64,000 nt of DNA from Piscicola geometra (Eukaryota > Annelida > Clitellata > Hirudinida > Piscicolidae), in contig OX030959.1 in assembly GCA_943735955.1 (NCBI GenBank), positions 8,972,106 through 9,036,105 on the forward strand, read 5' to 3'. The notes beneath the pieces are model-generated. The model was given only the letters and a program-made list of their open reading frames with translations, was not told the DNA's origin and did no database searches. A program made the position numbers and the translations under genes. Every line of letters begins with the position of its first letter. Within the stretch, counting starts at the first letter, position 1. Positions 47,601 to 60,600 of this stretch are shown piece by piece.

Positions 47601-48575
47601 GACTCTGAGCCTGGTGTGAAGGAGCCGCTTTGGAAGCTGAAGTCAGTTGAGGGCAGGAGGGGCAGCAAGAAGGAAGGTCAGGAAGACTCCGATAAGAACC
47701 ACAACGCCGATGAGGTCAAGGCCAAACTGAAAGCTAAGTTCTCAGTGCTGGGAGGCAAGGAAGAGAAGGCATCGAATGACTTTCCCAAACTGAGGTCGCT
47801 CAGTGAAAAGGCTCCTTCGTCGGCTTCTAAGGCGGGTGTAGGCAAGACTTTCAACAGCACCAAGGGGAAGAATGTTGAGCCTCAAGAGAAGCCTGCCGCG
47901 AAGCCTGAGGTGTTTGCCTTGAAGCCCAAAGTTGCCTTCGAGAAGCCCGCTTTGAAAGCCTCCAAGGTGGAGCAGGAGGCGGAGAACGCTCGTGCGAGTG
48001 ATGAGTTTGTCGAGGGAGCCAAGAAGCCATTCGGAGCTTTCAAGTTGAACCAAGTGAACTCAGACGCCAAGGAGAACACTTCACACACGCCTCCTGAGAA
48101 CGCTGACAAGGCGAAGTTTGTGGCCAGGGTGCCGAGGGAGAGGAAGGCTTCGGAGAGTGAGAAGAAGGAGGTCTCTTCCGACTGCAACAACTCCTTCCTG
48201 AACCTCAAACTAAACAGTGTCGCTCTGTCAGGCGCCAAGTCTCCCAAACAGACGTCTGAAAACGCCTCAAACTCCAAGCTTCTCCAGTCTCTCCCTCACT
48301 CCTCCTCCTCTTCCTCAACTCCTCCTTCTTCCGCTGAGGCATCAAAGAAGGACATCCCTTTCAAAGCATGGCAGCAGCCTGAATCTTCTACTCCTCCAGC
48401 CACCAAGAAAATCGTTCCAGGCGCCTTCAAGTTCTCATCGGTCAAGGAGACAAGCGCCTCCAAGCCTCTCAACGCCAGCATCAAACCTTCCCCTGCCAAG
48501 GGAAGAGTCCTGCCCCCTGGCGTCAAGTCCATTCCGCCGCCTTCCTTCCTCTCCAAGCATGCGAGCAACAATTGA
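44638..48575 (+). CDS. CRACD/KIAA1211-like (DUF4592) protein, eight exons
   Basis: Exons 44638-44912, 45082-45319, 45421-45531, 45696-45773, 46046-46112, 46314-46408 (or 46438), 46619-47182 and 47298-48575 join in frame to about 901 residues. CRACD proteins bind and inhibit actin capping protein in the cytoplasm. Family-like parts in order are a basic start KKKKSFQFKSFDMIRK, SLSVENVFTAVQ, NDDGLPQSPFSPES, SPSFDSGHCRLSEDSSEDNL and the DUF4592-type LDMTAAKHRRLIRPTGRR. The last two exons are long, Lys/Ala/Ser-rich and disordered. The exon 6 donor is ambiguous (both options are phase 0), and exon 8 could start at an earlier CAG (47233) in frame. The 5' start is uncertain since a SINE ends just upstream. 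Family call rests on recalled motifs. Confidence 0.65.
45597..45690. repeat. 24-bp repeat beside CRACD-like exon 4 acceptor
   Basis: Four copies built on CACACATGCATGCAAACATG with CAAT. The last runs into the acceptor AACACAG. Confidence 0.85.
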
Positions 48576-49911
48576 ACGTGCCACTTGGAATAGCGTCTTT
48601 GTCACCTTGCATTAACCTCCTTAAATATTCACAGAAAATACTCTCAATCTGTCAAATACTCATCCACAAATGTCTCATGACAACTCGTTGCGACTCTTTC
48701 CGACTAACAACTATTTGCTTTCTTTTTCGAATGTCTGCTATTTTAAACTTAACTTCATCCTTTAGAGAACTAGTTAGTGACAATTGTATATTGTATAGTT
48801 GCATTGGTTCTATATGCACAGAAATTATTTATATTCGAATGAGTTACAATAATGTTATTCTATCTGATCGATCTTTTCTGAATATTCTGCATGCATCTGA
48901 GTTGAATCATTCCTACTCGAGGCCAAACTACTCACAACAACAAACACTTGTCTGCATTCATCCAACCCTTCCATCAGTGTCTCTGTGTGTGCGTTTTATC
49001 ATGATTTCAACTGGCTACTCATCAATGCTCTTATCATGCACACACTTGAATCATTGTTCTACCAGCATTATGTGTGTGTCTGAGTTTTTTTAGCATTTTC
49101 TATTTTGTTTAGTTCTCTTTTTATGTTATTATACTGAAATGCCATTTAATTTTTGTAAATTCATCTATAACTTTTTAAACTCGCTCAAAACTTAAGCTGT
49201 TTTATATTTTTCGTTGTGGGAAAAAAATAAATTATGAAAATACTCATTGTTAAATCATAATAAAAACCATCAAACCCAATAATCTTTCAACGCATTCTCA
49301 AGTTAAATATTTCACTGAAATATATTTCAATTTTTTATATTTGGTTTTCCATGAATAGAAAGCAGTTTTTAAAGGTAGTTTCTAGAAATACTTGGGAAGT
49401 TTTGAAGAGTATTTCATGATCACAAAGGTTTATTCAATTATTTCTATATTTTTCATTAAACTTCTCTTAAAGTTTTTACGTTTGAATAATTTAATAGTAT
49501 TAATAGTTATTTCTATCAGATTTTACAAATGCAGAAAATAAAGTTAAAAAAATTACTTTCTTACTGACAAATTACATCATAGCCTATTAATAGTCGTTGG
49601 CGCATGCGTACTAATTTTTCTGTTTACTAGCTCCGCTTTTCATGGCGATTGTCTTAATTCAAATTTAAAAGATTTAAAATATTGAATTAACATTCATTTC
49701 GTTTGGGATTGAATATTTTCATGTTATTCATTAAATGAATTGTTGACTTCGATTGAATTACAAGCAGGTAATGAAGCGTTGAATAGGATGTACGATTTGC
49801 AAAAAATATAAATGATATTTATAACATATTATTTTACAGATTTCATTTCTGCTTCAAAACGATACATCTTACTCGCCGTTTAGTATTGCTACATAAGTTG
49901 TTAATAATTTA
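48576..49911. other. CRACD-like 3' UTR and PPM1 upstream region
   Basis: 3' UTR-like sequence with AATAAA near 49226, then an AT-rich region up to the PPM1 start. No ORF supported. Confidence 0.5.
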
Positions 49912-51645
<1,734 letters not shown>

Positions 51646-52615
51646 TCATCATCATCACCACTTCTGGAGCGTTAGAGTGCCGTTTAAAAAGTTGTGTATG
51701 TATATGAGGAAGATTAACATATACATACTTCTTTAATTAAATAAATAAATATATATATATACAAACACACACTGAAAGCAATGCTTGCTACTTTAAGGTG
51801 CATTTCATTTACTACAAAGTTTGTAATACAAGTAGACGATCTTTGATATTGGCGTGCTGGAACACTACCGTAATTATTATAAGCGAAACCTGCACTGGAC
51901 AATATTAATTAATTTTTAAAATACATGTTTATTCTTCTTAAATATGATATCAGACCATCTACGATAGCGTAGCAACCTTCGACACCCGATGGTCAGTCTG
52001 CCATGACTATCATTTAATATTCGTTTGCGCAGTGATAGGATGGGATGAATGGTCGCCTAATCCATCAAGAAGGACCTTGCTTAGTGCGACTCTTCGTTCT
52101 TTCTACTCTCTTTAGGCGGTTTGACCGTTTTAACCTCGAGAAGTATGTGTTATTCTTAGTTCATTACCATATGTTCAATTCATCAAAGCCGCGAACTGCT
52201 TATAAACTTCGTATTAGCGTTCGACGACTGAGCAGATTGCGGGTGTTTGACATTTTACTTCACTCTTGGAAATTGAAACGTAATTTTAGTTGAGAACTCA
52301 TTTTCATTTTAAATGTCGGTAATACTTGATTAAATGTCAGCCATCCCTCACATATTTATAAAATAATTCAAGCTTTTATTACAGACTCGGCACATTACAT
52401 TAATCTAACATACTACATCTATGATTTATTCAATTTACATCGCGTTAATGATTCTATGATAGTTTGCTATATTATTTATGTAGGTATTTATGTGTCCTTG
52501 ATAAAGTTAGCTTACTAAGTTAAAACTCAATTTTCGAAGTTTTCAACAACTTTGTCTAATTCTCAGTTATTTTATTTTTCCCATTTTCATATTTCAATTA
52601 TTAGATAAGAGATTT
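51646..52615. other. PPM1/MRPS18A convergent gap
   Basis: 3' flanks of two convergent genes. An 82-codon plus ORF at 52045-52293 has no recognised domain. Confidence 0.4.
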
Positions 52616-52617
52616 AT

Positions 52618-52750
52618 ATTATTATAATATACTGAAAAGTTTATATTATTATAATATACTGAAAAGTTTATATTATTATAATATACTGAAAAGTTTATAT
52701 TATTATAATATACTGAAAAGTTTATATTATTATAATATACTGAAAAGTTT
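52618..52750. repeat. 27-bp minisatellite, five copies
   Basis: Five perfect units built on TTTATATTATTATAATATAC followed by TGAAAAG. Each includes the palindrome TATTATAATA. It ends about 40 bp from the MRPS18A stop and may overlap its 3' UTR. Confidence 0.95.
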
Positions 52751-52791
52751 TTACTACAAAATATCGAATAGTAAGGTTAGTTCAGGGAGGA

Positions 52792-53621
52792 CTACTCATC
52801 GTAGTATATATTGTATTTGTTCCACCTGCGTGTGAGTTCGGGGTGGTCAGATGGTCGTTTCATCAGGCCTGTGTGAGCATGCAAGTGAGGCGCCATTCAA
52901 GTGATAGGGGATCATGATGGATGGATGGAAGTGATAGATGAATGGGATGGATGAATGCTTGAGCTAACCAGCAGCTTGTGCTTGGTCGACCAGTCTTAGT
53001 AGCCTGTAGTTGGCTCTGTAGCAGAGACCTGTTGCGTGCATGGGTAGAGCTGCCCCTCTTCTATCCACAAACTGACTGAGAATTAAGACATCCTGTTGCA
53101 TTGGGAATTACAAATCATTGAAAATAAAATAAAGATTTTATGAAAAAATTATTTAATATATACTAACGGTGTATTTGACTGGTGAGGGGAGCTTTTTAGG
53201 ACATAGAGCACAGTATTCGTAATACGGATCGTTGTTGATCAAATATTCTTCTCTCTCAGACGGTATGTACCTTCCTTCAATCTTTCAAGTGTAGTTTAAT
53301 AATCATTGGAATGTTATAAAAACAGGCTGTGTGCATGATATTCTTCAATAAATTACTTATGCAGAGAATTTATCTATAAAATATTGAAATGATGCTATTG
53401 TTATTATAACGGGGTAACAAACTGTTGTGAGATCTCCTTCAGTTTTGATTTCAACTGCATAAAATGTATCCCGTAAATTGATTAAATATATGAAAACAAA
53501 ACAAATAAATTAATGTTTCAAAAAAACTAAACAAACTTTTTTTTAAGTAGTTGTAAGCGGTTCTTGAAAAATGTTTCTTAGATAGTTGTTTAAAACTGCA
53601 GAAAACTCTCTCCAAAGGCAT
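52792..53621 (-). CDS. MRPS18A: Mitochondrial ribosomal protein S18A (mL66), five exons
   Basis: Exons 53621-53537, 53454-53423, 53281-53168, 53092-52969 and 52868-52792 join in frame to 143 residues, shorter than the human protein (about 196). It is one of the three bS18-type mitoribosome proteins and sits in the large subunit. Exon 1 is a basic presequence (MPLERVFCSFKQLSKKHFSR). Then IEGRYIPSEREEY, a Cys pair YEYCALCPKKL, DVLILSQFVDRRGAALPMHA and TGLCYRANYRLLRLVDQAQA, and LMKRPSDHPELTRRW close the protein. The D-V-L-x-L-S-Q-F and TGLC motifs are those of S18A. The long C-terminal tail known in vertebrates is absent. The exon 1 boundary runs through an A tract and is the least certain. It is 333 bp downstream of the NXF1 stop on the same strand. 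Confidence 0.85.
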
Positions 53622-53953
53622 AGCGATGAGTGATAATCAATTAACATAGTATAAAAACAGCTACCATTTAAATGACAAACTAAAAAATGACAAAAATTAT
53701 TTATGGTGCTGAGCTTGAAACCTTTGACAAAGGATGAAAAAAAGTGAACGCCTTATTATACATTTATTAATGGGATTTCATTTACTTCCAAAAGCAGGGA
53801 AACATCTTAAGGCTTTGATCGGTGGTAAATGTCTTAAGCATGCTGTATGTTTACAGAAAACGTTAAAAAATATATTAACTAATAAGTATTGATAATAAAA
53901 AACTAAATAGTAAAAAAATGCTGTACATGATAACACAATAATTTATAAACTGG

Positions 53954-54167
53954 TCAGTTCAACATAAAAGCTTCTGCTGGTATGCTGTTGGAAGCCTGCA
54001 AGAAAACAAATAATATTAAGCAGCAACAATATACAAGAACATTTTATAATCTTGGCAAGCACCAACACATTCGGCGTACGTAAAAGAAGACTGGAGTGAG
54101 GAGTACCCACCTTAAGTTCTGCGAACTTGGCAGCTGCCTGTTGGAAGTTCCAGTCATTGCCCGAGAG

Positions 54168-54211
<44 letters not shown>

Positions 54212-57200
54212 CGTGGAGAGGGATGGTTCAGAAGGAAGTGGCATCGAATGGAAAAGATGGCAGACACAGTGAACGTACAGGAAGCAGTAGTGGCCGTTCA
54301 TGCCGGACTGTCCTGCAAACATGGCCATCATTTCCCGCTGCACATCTGTCAAGCTGCCATGCCCACTGACGACAGTGGCAACAGTAGGCGGGGGCACTGC
54401 TTGCACCTGCTGCTTGGCCGTCTCCAGCGATGTGCCTTTGTGTTTCTGTGCGATCGAGACACTGAGAATTACTCGATGCTAGAGCAACGTTGCAAATAAC
54501 AATGCAGTTGAGACTTGAGAAGTTGAAACAATGAAAGAATGAAAGTTAAAACAATGAAACAATGAAAGAATGAAAGAATGAAAGAATGTCTGCACAGACG
54601 AACCTCAAGCAGATCGAGCGACAGATTCGCCACAGTGCACATCTCGTTCATGATTGCCAGTCTGAAGGGCAGGCCGTGAGGGGAGTGGAGTTGAATAATT
54701 GAGGCAGAACATTTAAAGATATGAAGGTTGAGGAAACCTTGAAAATATGCGCTGAATTCGTTATAAGGTGACACTCATGAAGAATCAGAAAGATGGAAAA
54801 ACAAAAAGAGAGAAAGGGAGAGAGAAGTGAAGTGAGTCACACACCCATCGGCATTAGGCACAGTGACCAGTTGTTTGTTGAAGTGTCTCTTTAACTTGCT
54901 AGATGCTGCAGTGTTTGTGGAGGGGAAGATGGAGGCAGGAATGACGTTTTAGTGGTCAAGGTGGTGGGAGTGGAATCAAAAGTTGTGATGGGTTGAATAA
55001 CTACTGAGTAGAATATTTGGTAGCTTGAAGGATTGCACTGAGACAGGTAAGGACGCCTCACTCTCGATGAAGATTCCCTGCACCGAGAAGATCATCATGG
55101 TGGGCTGGAGGGTGGTGGATGAGTCATCGAGGTCCTTGCCATGAAACCATCATCATCCTCGCCACCATTACAATCACTACCACCTCAACCACCATAACCA
55201 CTACCATCATAACAATCAACACCACCATAACCGCTACCATCATAACAATCAACACCACCATAACCACATCAGCTCACCAAAACACCATTGCAAACAACTC
55301 GCATAGTAAGAATAATGCATCCACCAAAACGCACAGAAACGAGGGAGATGTCGACGTTGAACGACGAGGCGACGTGGAGTGTCGACGGCAGCTTCTTGAT
55401 CACAGCCACAATCGCCTCTGAGCCACAATACACCTTTTTGAACTTGTCGACTGCGTGGAGGAATGCATGCATGAATGCATGAATGCATGGATGGAATACA
55501 CGGATGGATGTATGACGGATGAATGCACGGATGGATGGAAGGTGGATGAATGCACGGATGGATGGAGGGTGGATGAATGCACGGATGGATGGAAGGTGGA
55601 TAGAGGAAAAAGATGACACCTTCCGAGATCTTTTTCAAGTTTCTGTTGAGCTTCAGATATTCCTGTAGACTGGATGAGCTGTTGTTGTTGTTGTTGTTAA
55701 AGATTATCAACAAAATTAGTTTGATGATAATAGTAGCGACATCATCATCAGCAGCACTGACTGGTGGGGGCCTTGTGACCTGGTTTGCAGAGTGCTGAAT
55801 GTCAAGGTCGCCTGGAGGAATTTAAATCATCATCATCATCATCATCATCGTCATCATCATCATCATCATCAGTACAACCTCTTTGTAGGCGTTATAGTGC
55901 ATCTATATATCGATATTTCTCATCAGTTTTAAGATATATCGATTTATGTATAAGTATATAAACTGTCTATTTGGTTGATTGATTGATGAATAGCTATTCA
56001 TTCTGGTTGAACCCCTTTAGTAATGAATGATTGAAAGAATGGCATGGTGTTGATGTTGATGATGATGATGATGATGATGATGATGACTGACGCTGGGGTG
56101 GTATGCTCCAATCAGTGGACTCCTGTCTGTGCTGTCATATACGCTGAAGTACCTGGAGTAGGTGGGTGGGTGGATGGATGGATGGATGGATGGGAGGGAT
56201 GAGTGAATGGGTGGATTGGAGTGGATGAATGTTTGATGCTTGGATGGATGGGAGGAATGAGTGGAAGGATGAATGATGGATAGATTGGAAGGATGGATGG
56301 ATAGATTGGAGGGATATGTGAACAGTGGACGGATGAATTGAAAGGGTCAATGATGGGTGGATGGGTAGTACAAAGGATCAATGATGGGTGGATGGGTAGT
56401 AAAAAGGATCAATGATGGGTGGATGGGAAAAGGACGAGATGGAGGATGAGCGCTCACTGCTGCAAGAAGAGGTTGATGATGTCCTTCATGGCGCCGTCAG
56501 CGTAGTGGCTTTCCTGCGGTCCATAATATTATTAATAATAATAAAGAACAAAAATAATAAAATTTAATAATAGCAATAATAATAATAACAATGCAACAAT
56601 GCTGGCACACTGGATGGTGCTTGAGAGAGGAGGTAGTTTGAAAGAAGTGATAATGATCGAGGTGATGGAAAGACGAAAAAAGGAGTCAATCGATGTAATG
56701 ATGATGATGATGATGAAGACGATGCTGATGATAATGAAGCTGATGATGCTGATGATAATGATGCTGATAAGGATGATGATGATAACTTTGATGGGTGGTA
56801 GTTCTGTGGAGTCGATGTTGAAGTTGATGGGGGGTGGCAGAATGGTTCCGTCCTGCATTCGGTTGGTGGTGGTAGGTCACACTCTTTGAGAATTAGATTC
56901 TCTCAATTATAATTTCAACAAGGCCATGCTTCAAGCATTTGCATTGAATCGATTAATACAATAAATTAAGTATCCATTTCATCATCATCCCCACCCCCCA
57001 TCATCATCATCATCATCCTCACACCCTATAATCATCATCATCATCCCCACACCCTATCATCATCATCATCATCACCGACCAGTCTGAGCAGCTGTGGGAA
57101 CTTCTGTCGGACAGCCCTGCACACGGGAGCAGAGGCAGGAGGGAGTTTTTATATTTGTAAACGTTACTGCGTCACCACATGACGTCATCATCGTCATCAG

Positions 57201-57568
57201 TGCCGTGATGATGATGATGTTAGTGTTATGTGGTGATGATGATGATGGATTGTGATGATTTTATTTGAAAAGTATAATAGAGGGGGATAAAATATTAAAA
57301 AACATAAAAGCCTCAGTTAATTGAAAATACAATGAAAGTCGATAATATGTTCATAACGGAAAAAATTTCGTTGGAGCTTAGACAGAAAAAAAACGAGATG
57401 TGAGTGGTTGGGACTGTTTGCATCGGAGGAGTGGTCGAGGCTCTGGTGTGGGAGGCTTGCCCGCCTTCGTGTGTCTGTCTCTACACTCCATCGTGAAAAA
57501 ACCAAATAGGACATTCAAGCATAGAGATGTTTTCAGATGCACACACAAACGCATGAACACACACACCC

Positions 57569-57601
<33 letters not shown>

Positions 57602-60600
57602 TATATATACACACCCTGAGAAGCAATGGTGAAAGTACAAATGGCAGCAGTAAACTGTTAAATAAACATGAAAGTCATGTTTGAAGATTGAGTTTGGTGA
57701 TAATAATGATGACAATAGTGGTGACGATGATGATGATGATGATGACGATGATGATGATGATGACGATGATGATGAAGAAAAAACATCGCTTGATGTTCTT
57801 GAGGATCAGAAAAAGTTGAAGATAAGAGGCAGCAGAAGAAACGAGTAGGCAGTAGAAGAAAGAAACAGGCAGAAGAAAACAGAAATAAACAGCAGGAGAA
57901 AAAAAAGGCAGTAGAAGAAAGAAACAGGCAGGAGAAGAAAGAAACAGGCAGAAGAAGAAAGAAACAGACAGTAGAAGAAAGAAACAGGCAGAAGAAGAGA
58001 GAAACAGGCAGAAGAAGAAAGAAACAGACATACAGAGCCTCCTTCTCGACCACCCTCTCAGCTCTTGCCCTCCCCTGGTCAGGGAGGTGCAGAGGAGCAG
58101 GCAGGGTTGCTGTCATGGAGGGGATGCATGCAGTGTGCTTGGCAGTGTGGTTGTAGGCCAACTTGCCACGTCTGTTGCACGTGTGACATCATCAGCACGA
58201 ACACCGTGGTGTCAGCTGTTGCAAGTGGTAGAGTGTGGCCAGTGCAGTGTGGTGTGTTGTAATGGCATGCTTTGAGGCTTGTGTGGTTGCCATGGCGACC
58301 ACCTGCTTGACAGCCCCTACTACTAGCACTACCACCACCTTCACTGCTGCCACTAGCACTACAAGTGGTGCACACATCAGACAAGAAACTGAGGAGGAAG
58401 AGGATGGAGAGTGAGAGAAAAGAAGAGAAAGAGAGATGACGATGGAAGGAATGAAGAGAAGAAAAGAGGAGATTGTTGGGAGAGGAATCTCAGGAAAGAA
58501 GGGGAGGAAGACGAAGGTCGTGGAAGAGAAGGAGGGAAAGAATGGGATGGGAGAGGAAGTGGTGGAGGAGAGGACATTGAAGGACTGGAGAAGGCATGGG
58601 CAAAATAAAAGAGTGGAGGAAAGAGTGGAGAAGGGATTGGCAAAATAAAAGAGTGGAGGAAAGAGTGGAGAAGGCATGGGCAAAATAAAAGAGTGGAGGA
58701 AAGAGTGGAGAAGGGATTGGCAAAATAAAAGAGTGGAGGAAAGAGTGGAGAAGGCATGGGCAAAATAAAAGAGTGGAGGAAAGAGTGGAAAAAGGATGGG
58801 GAGAGTCAGAAATGCTGCAGGCACATGTTGAGTCCTTGGAAGAGTGTCAAAAATCAGAATGAAGATGATGGCGATGATGATGGTGGTGGTGATGATGACG
58901 ATGATGATGATGGCGATGATGATGGTGGTGGTGATGATGACGATGATGATAACAAATAAGTTTTTTTGTGCAAAAGACATTGAACACGGTTAAAATGTAG
59001 TTAGAAAGCCATGATTTGATGAGAATTAATATGATGATGGAGTTACAAAGTCAATGATGATGATGATGATGATGATTACGATGATGATGCCAAAGTCAAT
59101 GATGATGAAGAAATTGGGTTGATTTGTAAGTGGTCAGAGACGTTTTCCAATTATTCAATTCAACACATTATCATTTAATTGAAGTGCTCTCGTTCATTTA
59201 TTCTTTTTGATTAAAGTTCTTTTCATTTTTTCCATTTATTTTCATTTTTTAATTCAACCATTTTTTCCCCTTTTTTTCCAATTTTTTAGTTGTATACTTT
59301 TTTTACTTCATTAGTTCTTTTTGATTTTTCTTCCTAGTTTATTTAATTTTTTTGATATTTCTTCCTAGTTGATTTTTTTGTTTTTTTCCATTGATTCATT
59401 TTTTGCTTGTTTTTCATTTTCGTTCTACTTTTTTTATTTTTATATGAAAATGTTTTTTTTCTTTCAAGTTTTTTTATGTTTCTTTTTATTTTTTTGCAAT
59501 TTATCATTCATCCTTTTCAATTCCTCACCAAACATTTGTCTCTTCTAATACTTGTTTCTCTTGACCTTCCTGAGCACCAGTGAATACATTTCTTTGATAT
59601 CATCGTTGTTGTTGATTTGCTGACGATGATGACGATGGAGATGATGATGACGATGTAGATGATGATGACGATGGAGATGACGATGGAGATGATGATGATG
59701 ATGGAGATGATGATGATGATGGAGATGATGATGATGATGGAGATGATAATGACGATGGAGATGATGATGACGATGGAGATGATGATAATGATGGAGATGA
59801 TGATGATGATGGAGATGATGATGATGATGATGATGGAGATGATGATGATGATGGAGATGATGATGATGATGGAGATGATGATGATGATGGAGATGATGAT
59901 GATGATGAACCACAATGAAAATACCAATGATTCAAAGTATGATGGTAAAAGAGTTCTTCTATAAATGTCCACGACAAGCATCCCCATGCATTCCCTTAAG
60001 GGATGAATCGTCCACCAATGAAACAATTGCCATCCCATCCAAACAGATATAGTGTCAATTAGTGTCCCATCCATCCATCCACCCACCCACCTACCCACCC
60101 ATTTATTCATTCAATTAATCCATCCATCCATCCAGCCTCATTAAATGTCCTTGGTCCTTTCAACAAATCCTCAACCATTCATCTATCCAACTATCAAATC
60201 ATGCATGCATGCATGCATTCATTTATCAAGCGTAATAAGAAATAGAAATGAATGAAATAGAATGCAGGAAGTGAGCGCCAAGAACTGACTAAGAATACGA
60301 CAGGTGCATGATAATGATGTTATTTAACATAGCGACCAGTGCATGATAATGATGTTATTTAACATAGCGACCAGTGCATGATAATGATGTTATTTAACAT
60401 AGCGACCAGTGCATGGCGACAGAGCTCTAGAGACAGACACACACGAGCGTCTCTCACTGAAGGCTCTTCAGAGCCTCCCACTCTGTTATGGAAATGGCTT
60501 CTAAAATTTGGACCTCAATTTAGACATCATCATCATCACGACGACGTCATGATGATGATGATGATGACAAGAGGTGAGCAAATGGGGCTGTTAAGAAGAC

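Noticed and set aside
57658..58980. Hydrophobic minus ORFs (poly-Phe/Leu/Ser)
   Set aside because: Translations of AAGAAAGAAACAGG and GAGTGGAGG repeats; signal-peptide-like look is due to composition.
59517..60110. Poly-Ser, poly-His and poly-Ile ORFs over GATGATGAT arrays
   Set aside because: Triplet repeats inside the large NXF1 intron; frames stay open by composition only.
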